Notes: a model not told the origin generated them from the letters alone. A stretch of 64,000 nucleotides of DNA from Lysinibacillus pakistanensis (GCF_030123245.1 NZ_CP126101.1:1424501-1488500); one strand, 5' to 3'; positions 8,680 through 18,779 are shown, counted from the stretch's first letter. Numbers and translations are program-made.

Positions 8680-9999
8680 ATGCATTTATATGGGACACAA
8701 GCAATTTCTGAAAAAGGTCATTTAACAATAGGACAGGTAGATACACTAGAGCTTGCAAAAGAATATGGCACACCTTTATTTGTGTACGATACTGCGCTTA
8801 TTCGTAAGCGTGCACGCGGCTTTATTGATACATTTAAAAAACTAGGCGTTAAAGCAGAAGTAGCTTATGCTTCAAAGGCCTTTGCATGTGTAGCTGTCTA
8901 TCAATTAGCGGCTGAGGAAAATTTATCGTTAGATGTAGTTTCAGGAGGGGAATTATTTACTGCGTTAAAAGCTGGATTCCCTGTTGAGCGTATTCATTTC
9001 CATGGAAATAATAAAAGCATGGCTGAGTTAGAGCTAGCCTTTGATGCCAAAATTGGTTGTATTGTCGTAGATAATTTCTATGAAATTCAGTTATTAAAAG
9101 AAATTTCAGAGCGCCGCCAACAAAAAATGCGTATTTTACTGCGTGTCACTCCAGGTGTCGAGGCACATACGCATGATTTTATTACGACTGGTCAAGCGGA
9201 TTCTAAATTTGGCTTCGATTTAAATAATGGTCAAGCAGATGAAGCTTTCCAACAAACTTTTAACCATCAATATTTAGAACTTCTAGGTTTACACTGCCAT
9301 ATTGGCTCACAAATTTTTGACACAGCAGGCTTTGGCCTAGCAGGGGAAAAATTAATCGATAAAATTTCGGATTGGCACAAGGTTCACGATTTTACATGTA
9401 CTGTGTTAAACTTAGGAGGAGGCTTCGGAATTCGTTATACAGAAGAAGATGCACCTCTTGAGCCACAAGTATATGTTGAAGATATGATTACAGTCGTCAA
9501 AAATAAAGCGACTGTACTTGGACTTAAAATGCCAGAAATTTGGATTGAACCAGGTCGCTCACTTGTAGGTGATGCAGGTACATCTCTTTATACAATTGGT
9601 TCACAAAAAACAGTGCCAGATGTTCGTAAATATATTGCTGTAGATGGAGGTATGAGTGATAATATCCGTCCAGCACTATATGAAGCGAAATATGAGGCTG
9701 TTATTGCAAGTAAAGCAAGTGAACCAAAAAGTGAAACTTATACAGTGGCTGGGAAGCTTTGCGAATCCGGTGATAAATTAATTATCGATGCAAAACTTCA
9801 GGAGGCAGCTTCTGAAGATGTATTAGCAATCTTCTGTACTGGCGCGTATGGATATTCTATGGCAAGTAACTACAATCGTGTTCCACGTCCAGCTGTAGTG
9901 TTCGTAGAAGATGGTAAACATCAATTAGCAATTCGACGTGAAAGTTATGAAGATATTGTACAAAACGATCTCCCGCTTACGTTAAAAAAGGGTGAGTAA
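8680..9999 (+). CDS. lysA: Diaminopimelate decarboxylase
   Basis: A 439-residue PLP enzyme of fold type III that makes L-lysine from meso-diaminopimelate, the last step of lysine synthesis. The PLP lysine lies in YASKAF (Lys66); HFHGNNK, HCHIGSQIFD, GGGFGIRY, the EPGRSLVGDAG phosphate loop and the active-site cysteine in CESGD are all present. The frame is open from 8635, but AAGGGAGAG at 8665-8673 and alignment with B. subtilis LysA point to ATG 8680. It keeps its Bacillus position after spoVAF. Confidence 0.96.
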   Translation: MHLYGTQAISEKGHLTIGQVDTLELAKEYGTPLFVYDTALIRKRARGFIDTFKKLGVKAEVAYASKAFACVAVYQLAAEENLSLDVVSGGELFTALKAGFPVERIHFHGNNKSMAELELAFDAKIGCIVVDNFYEIQLLKEISERRQQKMRILLRVTPGVEAHTHDFITTGQADSKFGFDLNNGQADEAFQQTFNHQYLELLGLHCHIGSQIFDTAGFGLAGEKLIDKISDWHKVHDFTCTVLNLGGGFGIRYTEEDAPLEPQVYVEDMITVVKNKATVLGLKMPEIWIEPGRSLVGDAGTSLYTIGSQKTVPDVRKYIAVDGGMSDNIRPALYEAKYEAVIASKASEPKSETYTVAGKLCESGDKLIIDAKLQEAASEDVLAIFCTGAYGYSMASNYNRVPRPAVVFVEDGKHQLAIRRESYEDIVQNDLPLTLKKGE

Positions 10000-10001
10000 A
10001 T

Positions 10002-10112
10002 TTGAGGAAAAATAAATGGGTTTTACTAGCGTCCATTTCAATTTTTATCTTATTGTGGGGCGTGCTTTATTGGGTGTTGGCGTCTAAAGGAATACTTGGA
10101 CCTGGTTCGTAA
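10002..10112 (+). CDS. Small single-pass membrane protein (36 aa)
   Basis: A 36-codon frame starting at TTG right after the lysA stop, with AAAGGGTGAG at the end of lysA as ribosome site. The product has a basic start (RKNK), one membrane helix (WVLLASISIFILLWGVLYWV) and a short polar tail. I do not recognise the family. Its tight coupling to lysA and typical topology make it a plausible real gene, but conservation must be tested. Confidence 0.45.
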   Translation: MRKNKWVLLASISIFILLWGVLYWVLASKGILGPGS

Positions 10113-10198
10113 GACAGAAATTGGCTTGCGGTAAAAGTACAAATCGTGTAGGATAGTCAAAGATTATGTACAGCTAGAAAAAGAGGGAATAGACAAAT

Positions 10199-10573
10199 AT
10201 GTTAATTCGATATAAAAAAGCTTTCGAGAAAATAGCAATGGGGCTACTCTCGTTTATGCCTAACGAAAAAGACATAAAAAAGCTCACAGAGACAATCCAC
10301 TCCTATGAAAATAATGATAACTGGGTATTATATTTATGGAAAAAGAACGATGAGTATGTTGGCATTGTCGGACTTGTAACAGACGATAATAATATTGCTA
10401 CGATTCAACATGTATCCGTAGTCCCTTCTTACAGAGGAGAGGGCGTCGCGAAGGAAATGCTACAGGAAGTGGCTGAACTTGGTCAGTTCGAAAGTGTGCG
10501 CGCAACGGATGAAACACGTAAATTTGTTCGAAAATGTATAAATTGTATGGATGAAGAAGCAGACGAAAATTAA
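10199..10573 (+). CDS. ribT: RibT, GNAT-family protein of the riboflavin locus
   Basis: A 124-residue GNAT-fold protein very close to B. subtilis RibT (shared start MLIRYKK(A/S)FEKIAMGLLSFMPNEKD). The acetyl-CoA loop is seen as VVPSYRGEGVAKEML. RibT ends the rib operon in Bacillus, but its exact reaction is not settled. Here ribD-E-A-H are not beside it; ribT stands alone between lysA and the scp genes. Its last 4 bases overlap the end of the opposing ypuF. Confidence 0.9.
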   Translation: MLIRYKKAFEKIAMGLLSFMPNEKDIKKLTETIHSYENNDNWVLYLWKKNDEYVGIVGLVTDDNNIATIQHVSVVPSYRGEGVAKEMLQEVAELGQFESVRATDETRKFVRKCINCMDEEADEN

Positions 10574-11073
10574 CGTCTGCTTTTTCTATGTTTGCTTTCT
10601 TGTCTCTCTGCAAGAATATGTGAGCGATCTCGAAGCATATGTTTATGAAGAAGATAGTTAGCGTTACTAGTTGGTAAAAGTTGTATGCGAGCGGTTGTTA
10701 AATCTTCCAATGCAGGAGAAAGGGGCAACTGAATGGCATGGAAGGGTCTACCTGTGTGAATAGCAGAAAGTACCTCGGTAAGTTGTAACATGAGTTTATC
10801 GTAGTTAATTTCTGTTAAAAAGATATTGTTCCTATTAAATTGAAAATTATGGATTGCTTTCTCAAGGATACGTGCTGCACCAGCATAATTGTGACGTCGC
10901 CAATGATAGAGGCCTGTTGCAAGCTGTACGTATCCTACGAGCGGATGTTTTTTATCACCTGGAGCAATATCCTTCCAGTATTCCTCAAGAACTTCATGAC
11001 ATTCAAAAAAATCTTGATTGCCATTGAAATATGCGCAGTAGTCGATAAATAAAGTATGATGCTGTGGATGCAT
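10570..11073 (-). CDS. ypuF: DUF309 family protein YpuF
   Basis: A 167-residue member of DUF309, recognised by YFNGNQDFFECHEVLEEYWKD and GYVQLATGLYHWRRHNYAGAARILEKA. The family is a small helical bundle of unknown function found beside scpA in many Bacillales. It is transcribed towards ribT, with overlapping 3' ends, and away from scpA, so the short 11074-11128 gap must carry both promoters. Confidence 0.88.
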   Translation of the reverse strand: MHPQHHTLFIDYCAYFNGNQDFFECHEVLEEYWKDIAPGDKKHPLVGYVQLATGLYHWRRHNYAGAARILEKAIHNFQFNRNNIFLTEINYDKLMLQLTEVLSAIHTGRPFHAIQLPLSPALEDLTTARIQLLPTSNANYLLHKHMLRDRSHILAERQESKHRKSRR

Positions 11074-11128
11074 TTTGGACTCCTTTCCACTATACTAAAA
11101 GAACATAGAAACACAGGGTGGTAAAACA

Positions 11129-11908
11129 ATGTCTTATGAAGTAAAATTAGATGCCTTTTCAGGGCCTCTTGATTTATTATTGCATTTAATTCACAGACTG
11201 GAAATTGATATCTATGATATCCCAATGGCTGAAATTACTCAACAATATATTGACCATATACATGCTATGCAAGTACTGGAGTTAAATGAGGCTAGTGAAT
11301 ATTTAGTGATGGCTGCAACATTACTGGCCATTAAAAGCCGTATGCTTTTACCAATTCATGAAGGTGAGCTGGAGGATGCAGAATTGGAAGTGGATGGACC
11401 AGACCCACGTGAGGAACTTGTACAACGTTTAATTGAGTACAAGAAATATAAGGAAGCAGCTAGTAATCTGCAAGAGCTTGAAACAGACCGAGCACAGGTA
11501 TTTACACGACCACCAGCAGATTTATCAGGGCTGGCCTCAGATGAACAAATGGCGTTATTTGATATGAATATCAACATCTATGATATGCTTGGTGCCTTTC
11601 AAAAGCTGATGCGTCGGAAGAAATTAAAAAAACCATTAAAGACAACTGTTGCGAGACAGGAGCGTTCAGTGAGTGACCAAATGCGGTCAGTTGTTGATTC
11701 ATTACGTTCCACAGGTGGACGTGCATCATTTTTCGAGCTTTTTCCCTATGAAGATAAGCCAACGCTTATTCTGACGTTTTTATCACTACTTGAGCTGATG
11801 AAACGTCAGGTCGTCATCGTAGAGCAAGACGGTAACTTTGAAGAATTAACGGTTACCTTACAGAAGGAGGATTGGGATGATGACGAAAACAATGATGCTA
11901 CAGAGTAG
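11129..11908 (+). CDS. scpA: Segregation and condensation protein ScpA
   Basis: A 259-residue kleisin subunit that bridges the SMC heads in the bacterial condensin complex. The N-terminal SMC-neck contact region (YEVKLDAFSGPLDLLLHLIHRLEIDIYD) and the C-terminal winged-helix part (SFFELFPYEDKPTLILTFLSLLELMK) are both recognisable. scpB overlaps its 3' end by 32 bases, which couples synthesis of the two partners, as in Bacillus. Confidence 0.95.
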   Translation: MSYEVKLDAFSGPLDLLLHLIHRLEIDIYDIPMAEITQQYIDHIHAMQVLELNEASEYLVMAATLLAIKSRMLLPIHEGELEDAELEVDGPDPREELVQRLIEYKKYKEAASNLQELETDRAQVFTRPPADLSGLASDEQMALFDMNINIYDMLGAFQKLMRRKKLKKPLKTTVARQERSVSDQMRSVVDSLRSTGGRASFFELFPYEDKPTLILTFLSLLELMKRQVVIVEQDGNFEELTVTLQKEDWDDDENNDATE

Positions 11909-12473
11909 AATTGAAGCTTTATTATTTGTTGTCGGAGATGATGGCTTAACCATTAAACAATTATCACAGCTACTAGGCGAGGCCGAAGAACTGGTTGTAC
12001 AGGCTATGCAGGCATTACGTGCAAACTATGAAGAGGATTTAGCGAGGGGCATAACTGTCAAAGAGATGGCAGGCGTTTATCAGCTAATAACAAAATCCGA
12101 ACTAGCAGAGTCTATTCAAAGATTAGTAGAAAACCCTACTGTTCAATCATTATCTCAAGCGTCACTTGAGGTACTTGCGATTGTGGCCTATAAGCAGCCG
12201 ATTACACGTGTAGCCATAGAAGATTTACGCGGTGTGAAGTGTGAAAGACCTATACAAACGCTTGTTTCTAGAGGATTAATTAAAGAGGTTGGCCGTTCAG
12301 AAGGGACAGGTCGTGCAATTCTTTATGGTACCACAAAAGAATTTTTAAACTACTTTGGTTTAAATAGTATTGAAGAAATGCCACCTCTACCTGAAGAGGA
12401 TAACGTGGAAACAGAGCAGGAAACAGACTTATTTATGACGAAATTTCAAGAAACTTTTAATGGAGTAAAGTAA
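11877..12473 (+). CDS. scpB: Segregation and condensation protein ScpB
   Basis: A 198-residue winged-helix protein that dimerises and binds ScpA in the SMC-ScpAB complex. The conserved block SLSQASLEVLAIVAYKQPITRVAIEDLRGVKCERPIQTLVSRGLI is present. The AGGAGG at 11865-11870 lies inside scpA and fits the ATG at 11877; the ATG at 11880 is an equal alternative. About 200 bases of AT-rich sequence without an obvious gene separate it from dacB. Confidence 0.95.
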   Translation: MMTKTMMLQSRIEALLFVVGDDGLTIKQLSQLLGEAEELVVQAMQALRANYEEDLARGITVKEMAGVYQLITKSELAESIQRLVENPTVQSLSQASLEVLAIVAYKQPITRVAIEDLRGVKCERPIQTLVSRGLIKEVGRSEGTGRAILYGTTKEFLNYFGLNSIEEMPPLPEEDNVETEQETDLFMTKFQETFNGVK

Positions 12474-12674
12474 TATTTAAGGCATATCAAACATTACTTT
12501 CAACATAAATATGTATCTAACAAAACATCTAGTAAAATCCTTTTAAATGGAAGCTAAGATCGTTTTTTTAGAGGTTCCATTAGTTGAGCTATCAAATGGT
12601 TGGAAAAAACCTACCATTAGATCGGATTTCATATTATTTATATTTTCCTATTACTTTTAATAAGGAGTGGCTCG

Positions 12675-13745
12675 TTGCTTCGGTTAGTACGTGTACTATT
12701 GTTTATGTTAGTCGGGTTAATACTTATGCTTCCGCAAACCAGCCTAGCAAGAGGAGGGAGCGGATATGCTGTCCTAGATGGGGATACGGGCCGTGTTTTA
12801 TTAGAATCAAATAGTGATGCACGGCTACCCATTGCAAGTCTAACAAAAATTTGGACAGCGCTTGTTGCTATTGAAAATAGCAATCTACAGGATGAAGTGG
12901 TTATTTCACCAAGGGCTGCAATGGCAGAAGGCTCATCAATTTACTTGCAAGCAGGTGAAAAGGTGACGGTTGAAACGTTATTATATGGTTTAATGCTACG
13001 CTCAGGAAATGATGCAGCCACGGCTTTAGCAGAGCATGCTGGAGGGTCAGTAGAGGGATTTGTCAAATTAATGAATGAGCGAGCTGTTATATCCGGTCTC
13101 ACAAATACCGTTTTTATGAACCCTTCTGGCTTACACCATGATGAGCATCTATCATCAGCGAGGGATACTGCAGAAATGCTAAGAATTGCCCTTCAAAATA
13201 AAACATTCAAGAAAATCGCCTCAACTGTTTTATATCGAGCTAATACAGAAAATGGAATGCTTTGGGAAAATAAACATCGTTTATTGAGAGAGGGAGCAGG
13301 GACCGCTGCTGACTTAGATAGCAACAGCAAACTGCCAGTGAGTTCCTTAAAAACTGCAATGGGTTCAGCCTTTGCTGGAAAAACAGGTTTTACAAAGATC
13401 GCTGGTCGCACACTTGCTACCGCCTTTCAAAAAGATGGGCAAACCTGTATCGTTGTTACGCTGAATGAACCCGATGATTGGAATGTACATCGTGGGTTAG
13501 CTAATAAAGTGTGGGAAGAGTATCACCTTGAGACAGTGGTGAAAAAAGGGAAATATAATGTAAACAAGAAGGTAGCCATTCGTTTAGAGCAACCAATTCG
13601 TTTACAGCTAACTAAAGAGGAAAAAGATAATGTAAGGCAAGTGTTACATGTTTCAAGGAAACGTCAGGAGGCTGTTCTATCGATTTTTATTGGTGAGGAA
13701 CGAATATATGCAAAGGCAGTAACTGTTGAATCAGCGGATCGTTAA
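12675..13745 (+). CDS. dacB: D-alanyl-D-alanine carboxypeptidase (DacB type)
   Basis: A 356-residue penicillin-binding protein of the S11 family with an N-terminal signal or anchor helix (4-24). Active-site motifs: Ser55-xx-Lys58 (SLTK), Ser110-Gly-Asn112, and Lys236-Thr-Gly238. It trims the terminal D-Ala of the peptidoglycan stem. Its place between scpB and rluB equals that of B. subtilis dacB, which shapes spore cortex, although DacF-like function cannot be excluded since no other copy is in the window. It starts at TTG with AAGGAG at 12662. The spmA-spmB pair that follows dacB in Bacillus is absent. Confidence 0.88.
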   Translation: MLRLVRVLLFMLVGLILMLPQTSLARGGSGYAVLDGDTGRVLLESNSDARLPIASLTKIWTALVAIENSNLQDEVVISPRAAMAEGSSIYLQAGEKVTVETLLYGLMLRSGNDAATALAEHAGGSVEGFVKLMNERAVISGLTNTVFMNPSGLHHDEHLSSARDTAEMLRIALQNKTFKKIASTVLYRANTENGMLWENKHRLLREGAGTAADLDSNSKLPVSSLKTAMGSAFAGKTGFTKIAGRTLATAFQKDGQTCIVVTLNEPDDWNVHRGLANKVWEEYHLETVVKKGKYNVNKKVAIRLEQPIRLQLTKEEKDNVRQVLHVSRKRQEAVLSIFIGEERIYAKAVTVESADR

Positions 13746-13768
13746 AAGCGAGACGCTGATTTTTTTTG
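13730..13768 (+). terminator. Intrinsic terminator overlapping the dacB end
   Basis: ATCAGCG (13730-13736) pairs with CGCTGAT (13754-13760), followed by eight T. The 5' arm lies in the last codons of dacB. Confidence 0.8.
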
Positions 13769-14071
13769 ACATTCGAACATCCCTTTGAGAAAAAAATTTT
13801 AGAAACACAGTCGATTTGTCATTTAAAGAAACGAGCATACTAAACCTGAATAAAAAGGATCTAAAGTAAATTTTAGGTGTTAAAAATTATAGAAATTAGC
13901 TAATGAAAAATTATTTCAAATACTCTAATTACTCATTGATAATTAGTTTTTCTTTAATAATACACAAAAGTATGACATAATTTTCACAGATTAGCGGGAA
14001 AATTAACCTGATTCTATAAGGTTTATAAATTGGCATGAATGCCAGTGTGAATGAAAACTAGAGGTGAAAGT
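13769..14071 (+). other. AT-rich spacer before rluB
   Basis: About 300 bases without a credible gene. It holds an IR CTAATTA/TAATTAG near 13925-13948 and a 14-base palindrome TGGCATGAATGCCA at 14031-14044, 27 bases before the rluB start. I see no remnant of spmA or spmB. Confidence 0.5.
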
Positions 14072-14803
14072 ATGGAGAGATTACAAAAGGTCATTGCGTA
14101 TGCAGGTGTTGCATCAAGGCGGAAGGCCGAGCAATTGATTTTAGAAGGTAAAGTAAAGGTAAACGGCGTTGTAGTGCGTGAGCTAGGTACAAAGGTGTCC
14201 AACTCAGATACGATTGAAGTTGAGGGCGTAAAACTTGAAAAAGAGGATAAGGTTTATTACCTATTATATAAACCTCGTGGAACCATTTCAGCTGTCACAG
14301 ATGATAAAGGACGCAAAACTGTCACAGATTTATTTAAGCATATTCCGCAACGTATTTTTCCAGTTGGGCGTCTTGATTATGATACATCTGGCCTATTGTT
14401 GCTAACAAATGATGGGGAATTTTCCTATATGTTGACACACCCGAAATTTAAAATCGACAAAACTTATATTGCGCGTGTTAAAGGTGTTCCGACGATTGAA
14501 GGTTTAAAAAAGCTGCAACGAGGAATTAAGCTAGAGGATGGTAAAACGGCACCAGCGATAGTAAGTATGACCTCCTTTGACGAGAAAGCAGGTAAGGCAA
14601 TTTGTGAAATTACCATTCACGAAGGGCGAAACCGTCAAGTGCGTCGAATGTTTGAGGCAATTGGTACACCTGTTGTCAAATTAAAACGTGAGCGCTTTGC
14701 CTTTTTAGATTTATATGGCCTGGCACCTGGAGAGTATCGTGAATTGACAAAGCATGAAGTAAAGCAATTAAGAGTGTTAGCAGAGACAGGGAAAATCGGT
14801 TAA
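14072..14803 (+). CDS. rluB: 23S rRNA pseudouridine synthase RluB
   Basis: A 243-residue pseudouridine synthase of the RsuA/RluB family. An S4 RNA-binding domain (ERLQKVIAYAGVASRRKAEQLILEGKVKVNG) leads into the catalytic domain, where the active Asp lies in GRLDYDTSGLLLLTNDGE. IHEGRNRQVRRMFEAIG is the family's C-terminal motif. The frame opens at 14051, but AGAGGTGAAAG before ATG 14072 and the B. subtilis N-terminus support the later start. Confidence 0.94.
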   Translation: MERLQKVIAYAGVASRRKAEQLILEGKVKVNGVVVRELGTKVSNSDTIEVEGVKLEKEDKVYYLLYKPRGTISAVTDDKGRKTVTDLFKHIPQRIFPVGRLDYDTSGLLLLTNDGEFSYMLTHPKFKIDKTYIARVKGVPTIEGLKKLQRGIKLEDGKTAPAIVSMTSFDEKAGKAICEITIHEGRNRQVRRMFEAIGTPVVKLKRERFAFLDLYGLAPGEYRELTKHEVKQLRVLAETGKIG

Positions 14804-14819
14804 TTGAACATAAACCAGT

Positions 14820-14865
14820 AGAAAGTGAGCATACCACTATCCGTATGGTAATGTTTTCACTTTCT
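14820..14865 (+). terminator. Hairpin after rluB
   Basis: AGAAAGTGA (14820-14828) pairs with TCACTTTCT (14857-14865), with an inner ACCA/TGGT element. There is no proper T run, so termination is uncertain. Confidence 0.5.
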
Positions 14866-15121
14866 TAGTGGTGTAATCGTTCATAAATCATTCATAATTA
14901 TTAGCTAAGCGTTTTTGAATCATTTTGCTATAATAGGTGAGAACAGTACACCTACATTAAGTTTAGAAGTATTCACTTCTGACTGGTAGCTTAGGCGTAG
15001 AAGCAATTGCATTGTATAGAATTCGACAAACATAAAAGCTTTTAATAAGGAATCTATACATATTTTATAAAAGCTTAGCGTCAAAAAATGTTACTCTAAG
15101 CCGTATAGGGGGTTTATTAAC
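14866..15121 (+). promoter_or_regulatory. resA leader region
   Basis: This AT-rich upstream region has an IR TGTATAGA (15013-15020) / TCTATACA (15053-15060) about 60 bases before resA. In B. subtilis resABC is activated by ResD; I can point to no clear ResD motif here. Confidence 0.35.
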
Positions 15122-15661
15122 TTGGAGAAAAAGAAAAAACGTCTCGTCATCCGTACCATTATTTTAGCAGTTTTGGTCTTTGCAATTGGGTACACTGTAT
15201 ATGGAACAGCGACAAAGGAGAAGGTAGAGTTAGTAGCAATAGGCTCTGAAGCACCAGACTTCACGTTAGTAGATTTAAACGGTGAGAAACATAAACTGTC
15301 TGATTATAAAGGGCAGGGGGTATTTTTGAACTTCTGGGGAACTTGGTGTAAGCCATGTGAAAAGGAAATGCCTGCAATGGACCGTCAGTATAAAGGTTTT
15401 AAAGATCAAGGTGTACAAACATTGGCTGTCAATATTGCACAAACAGATTTTGAAGTACAGAATTTTGTCGATAGATACGACTTAACATTCCCAGTAGTTA
15501 TTGACAAAACGAAAAGTGTTATGACTGCCTACAATGTTGGACAATTACCAGCAACGGTTCTTATTGATCCAGATGGTAAGGTAGCAAAAATTATTACGGG
15601 TGAAATGACGGAGGCAAATATCGCTTCGTACATGGAATTAGTGAAGCCGAATAAGGAGTAA
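15122..15661 (+). CDS. resA: Thiol-disulfide oxidoreductase ResA
   Basis: A 179-residue membrane-anchored thioredoxin-like protein (helix about 9-25, rest outside). The redox motif WCKPC puts the active cysteines at 76 and 79. It reduces the haem-binding cysteines of apocytochrome c during cytochrome c maturation. Length equals B. subtilis ResA. Translation starts at TTG 15122 behind AGGGGG (15107-15112). It heads the resABC operon; resB follows directly. Confidence 0.95.
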   Translation: MEKKKKRLVIRTIILAVLVFAIGYTVYGTATKEKVELVAIGSEAPDFTLVDLNGEKHKLSDYKGQGVFLNFWGTWCKPCEKEMPAMDRQYKGFKDQGVQTLAVNIAQTDFEVQNFVDRYDLTFPVVIDKTKSVMTAYNVGQLPATVLIDPDGKVAKIITGEMTEANIASYMELVKPNKE

Positions 15662-17341
15662 ATGACTATGGAAAATATCATTTGTGCTTGTGGTCATAGT
15701 AACCCATATGGCACGAAGCTCTGTGAAAAATGTGGTCGCCCTTTAACTGAGGAAGGTAAGCAAACAAAAGTTGTTGATATGCGTTATGATGGATCAGCAA
15801 TTCGATCAAAAACATACAACAAAACATTTATCGATAAAATTTGGAATTTTTTCTCAAGTGTAAAAGTAGGAATCGCCCTTATTATTATCACTTTGGTCGC
15901 AGCATCCATCGGAACTATTCTACCGCAAGAGATATATGTAAATGCTCCGGATGCAGGGAAGGCCGAATATTATGAGAAAGTCTACGGCTGGTTTGGAAAA
16001 CTTTATAATTATTTAGGATTATCTGATTTGTATAGCACTTGGTGGTTCCAAATCTTGGTTGGGATGCTAGCTATATCGATCATTGTTGCAAGCTTAGACC
16101 GTGGGATACCATTGCATAAGTCTTTGAAAAATCAACGTGTTAAACGGCATGAAAGTTTCTTGAAACGTCAACGCATTATAGCAGAAGGACAAGTTTCAAA
16201 TCCTGAGGAAACACTCGAAAAAGTTCAGCAAAAAATGACTGACTTAAAATATAATGTTCGACGTGATGGAAGCGCACTTTTAGCAGAACGCGGCCGTTTT
16301 TCTAGGTATGGCCCATACATAAACCATGTCGGCCTTATTATTTTTTTAGCAGGTGTCATGATACGTTTAGTACCTGGCTTTTACGTAGATGAGTCGATTT
16401 GGATTCGTGAAGGTGAGACAAGAGCTATACCAGGGATGGAAGGCTATTTTATTAAAAATAATAAATTTATTTTAGAAACTCATAACAACAAGCCACAGGG
16501 TGAGCAAGTGGCACAAGGTGTCAATGTAGTAGCGAAAAACTTCCAAACTGATGTCACATTGTACAAACAACCTGAAGGCTCCCTTCCTGGTGACTTAGAT
16601 AATCTTGAAAAGGTGAGAGATTACTCAGTTCGCGTGAACCATCCTTTAAAAGAAGAGGGTTTTGCTTTATATCAAATGAATTACCGACTGAATGAATTGA
16701 AGCAGATGAATTTTGATTTGGTGAATAAAGAAACTGGCGAATCACTTGGTAAGGCTGAAATTGATCTAACAAATCCTAAAAAGGAATATGACTTAGGAAA
16801 TGGTTCCTCCGTACAGATTCTAGTTTATACACCAGATTTTTCTGGTTTTGAGAATGGGGAACCACAAACGAAAACTTCTATCCCTAATAATCCAGCATTT
16901 TTATTTAAAATGAAAACACCTGAAACACCAGAGGGAGAGGTAAGTTTTGTTGAAATTATGAAGCCGCCCCTTGAACCGCTTGGAGAAAATAAATATCGAA
17001 TGAAATTTGCTAGTGCTGACACACGAAATACAGCAAACTTTACCATACGTAAAGATAGTACAATACCTATTTTATTTGTAGGGGGTATTATTTTCATGAT
17101 TGGTGTAGCAATTGGTTCGTATTGGAATCACCGACGTTTATGGTTACAGGTAGACCCAGATGGAAAAGTGATCATGGCAGCTCATGTCAATAAAAATATG
17201 TTCAGCATGAAGAAAGATTTAGATGCTGTTTCATCCTTCGCTGATTTACCGCCGTATATAGATCAGCTTGAAAAATCAGAAGATGTCGAGAAGTCGACAA
17301 AACCAGCCATTACTAAAAAGGAAGGTGACAACACCTTATGA
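15662..17341 (+). CDS. resB: Cytochrome c biogenesis protein ResB
   Basis: A 559-residue System II maturation protein. It opens with a short zinc-ribbon-like segment ([18 protein letters not shown]) also present in B. subtilis ResB. Membrane helices follow near residues 68-85 and 130-147, with a third around 220 and the last at the C-terminal end of a large outer domain (about 470). With ResC it transports and attaches haem to cytochrome c. An ATG at 15668 is an alternative start. Its last 4 bases overlap resC. Confidence 0.94.
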   Translation: MTMENIICACGHSNPYGTKLCEKCGRPLTEEGKQTKVVDMRYDGSAIRSKTYNKTFIDKIWNFFSSVKVGIALIIITLVAASIGTILPQEIYVNAPDAGKAEYYEKVYGWFGKLYNYLGLSDLYSTWWFQILVGMLAISIIVASLDRGIPLHKSLKNQRVKRHESFLKRQRIIAEGQVSNPEETLEKVQQKMTDLKYNVRRDGSALLAERGRFSRYGPYINHVGLIIFLAGVMIRLVPGFYVDESIWIREGETRAIPGMEGYFIKNNKFILETHNNKPQGEQVAQGVNVVAKNFQTDVTLYKQPEGSLPGDLDNLEKVRDYSVRVNHPLKEEGFALYQMNYRLNELKQMNFDLVNKETGESLGKAEIDLTNPKKEYDLGNGSSVQILVYTPDFSGFENGEPQTKTSIPNNPAFLFKMKTPETPEGEVSFVEIMKPPLEPLGENKYRMKFASADTRNTANFTIRKDSTIPILFVGGIIFMIGVAIGSYWNHRRLWLQVDPDGKVIMAAHVNKNMFSMKKDLDAVSSFADLPPYIDQLEKSEDVEKSTKPAITKKEGDNTL

Positions 17342-18525
17342 GTTTGATTGATATAAGCGGAAATCTATTGTATGTAGCATTTATAGCTTATCTTGTGGCA
17401 ACATTATTCTTTGGTGGCTCGATTAAGCAAGCAAATGCTACAGGCAAAAATACAGATAAATGGGGCAAGCTTGCTATTGCTATAACTATCATTGGTTTCC
17501 TTTCGCAGCTCGGGTATTTTATTACTCGTTGGATTCATACAGGGCATGCACCTGTTAGTAACATGTTTGAATTTACAACAGCCTTTGGTATGTTCATCGT
17601 TGCTGCATTTATTTTGATTTACTTTATTTATCGCATGACAGCATTAGGATTAGTGGCATTACCTGTGGCACTTTTAATTATTGCCTATGCAGCGATGTTC
17701 CCGAACGAAGTAAGTCCATTAGTACCATCTTTGCAAAGTCATTGGCTAACAATTCATGTTATTACAGCGGCTTTGGGTCAATCTATTTTGGCAATAAGTG
17801 CAGTAGCTGGGCTTATTTATTTATTAAAAGTAGTAGATGTTACGAAGCCTACTAAAGAACGTTTTTGGTTAGAAACTGTGATGTTTTGCTTAGTAGTAGT
17901 AGTTGGCTTTGTCATTGCTACGTCTACATTTAATGCAATGGATTATGAATCTAAGTATTCTTATGTGGATAAAGAAGGTACGGAGCGTCAAATTACTTAT
18001 AATATGCCACCAATATTTGGGATGAATGAATTTAAAGCGATTGAAGAACATGGTATGTCGCCAATTGTAGAAATGCCTTCACTTATTAATGCGAAGAAAT
18101 TAACAACGGTTGTTTGGTCATTATTAGTAGGATCCATTTTATACTTATTAATTCGTTTAATTGCACGACGACGTATTAGCGCAATATTCCAACCATTTGT
18201 TAAACGTGTCAATTTACAATTAGTAGATGAAATCGGTTACCGTTCCGTATTAATTGGTTTCCCAGTATTTACATTAGGAGCTTTAATCTTTGCGATGATT
18301 TGGGCACAAATTGCCTGGAGCCGTTTCTGGGGATGGGATCCTAAAGAGGTATGGGCGCTTATCACATGGCTATTTTATGCAGCATTCTTACATTTACGCC
18401 TTTCAAAAGGCTGGGAAGGTAAAAAGTCTGCTTGGTTGGCATTAATTGGCTTCGGTATTATCTTATTTAACCTAATTGCTGTTAACTTAATTCTTGCAGG
18501 CTTACACTCATACGCGTCAAACTAA
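17338..18525 (+). CDS. resC: Cytochrome c biogenesis protein ResC (CcsA/CcsB type)
   Basis: A 395-residue polytopic protein of the haem-handling CcsA/CcmC family. The tryptophan-rich WWD-type motif appears as [19 protein letters not shown], with conserved histidines in [10 protein letters not shown] and in SHWLTIHV. It works with ResB to deliver haem outside the membrane. The ATGA overlap with resB indicates coupling. A terminator-like hairpin lies 160 bases downstream, before resD. Confidence 0.95.
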   Translation: MSLIDISGNLLYVAFIAYLVATLFFGGSIKQANATGKNTDKWGKLAIAITIIGFLSQLGYFITRWIHTGHAPVSNMFEFTTAFGMFIVAAFILIYFIYRMTALGLVALPVALLIIAYAAMFPNEVSPLVPSLQSHWLTIHVITAALGQSILAISAVAGLIYLLKVVDVTKPTKERFWLETVMFCLVVVVGFVIATSTFNAMDYESKYSYVDKEGTERQITYNMPPIFGMNEFKAIEEHGMSPIVEMPSLINAKKLTTVVWSLLVGSILYLLIRLIARRRISAIFQPFVKRVNLQLVDEIGYRSVLIGFPVFTLGALIFAMIWAQIAWSRFWGWDPKEVWALITWLFYAAFLHLRLSKGWEGKKSAWLALIGFGIILFNLIAVNLILAGLHSYASN

Positions 18526-18683
18526 AGCGAAACCAGTACTTAGGGTAGAGGAATTTAAGCTTATACCTATATCTACTATGAAAACGCTTGTATAATAACG
18601 TCCTGTCTACATTAAGAGTTTGCAGGATGAGCTAGTATGGAAGCACATATGAGATTTTCAACGTCGCTAGTATTAGAAAGATA

Positions 18684-18719
18684 AGCCTTCTTGCTTGTGG
18701 CAAGAGGGCTTTCTTTTCT
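18684..18719 (+). terminator. Intrinsic terminator between resC and resD
   Basis: AGCCTTCTTG (18684-18693) pairs with CAAGAGGGCT (18701-18710), then a T-rich tail. This separates resABC from resDE, though partial read-through is common in Bacillus. Confidence 0.75.
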
Positions 18720-18779
18720 TTTCAATATGTGTCGAACCATGTACAATAGAATGTAGAGAAAGATTGGAAGAGAGGGATC

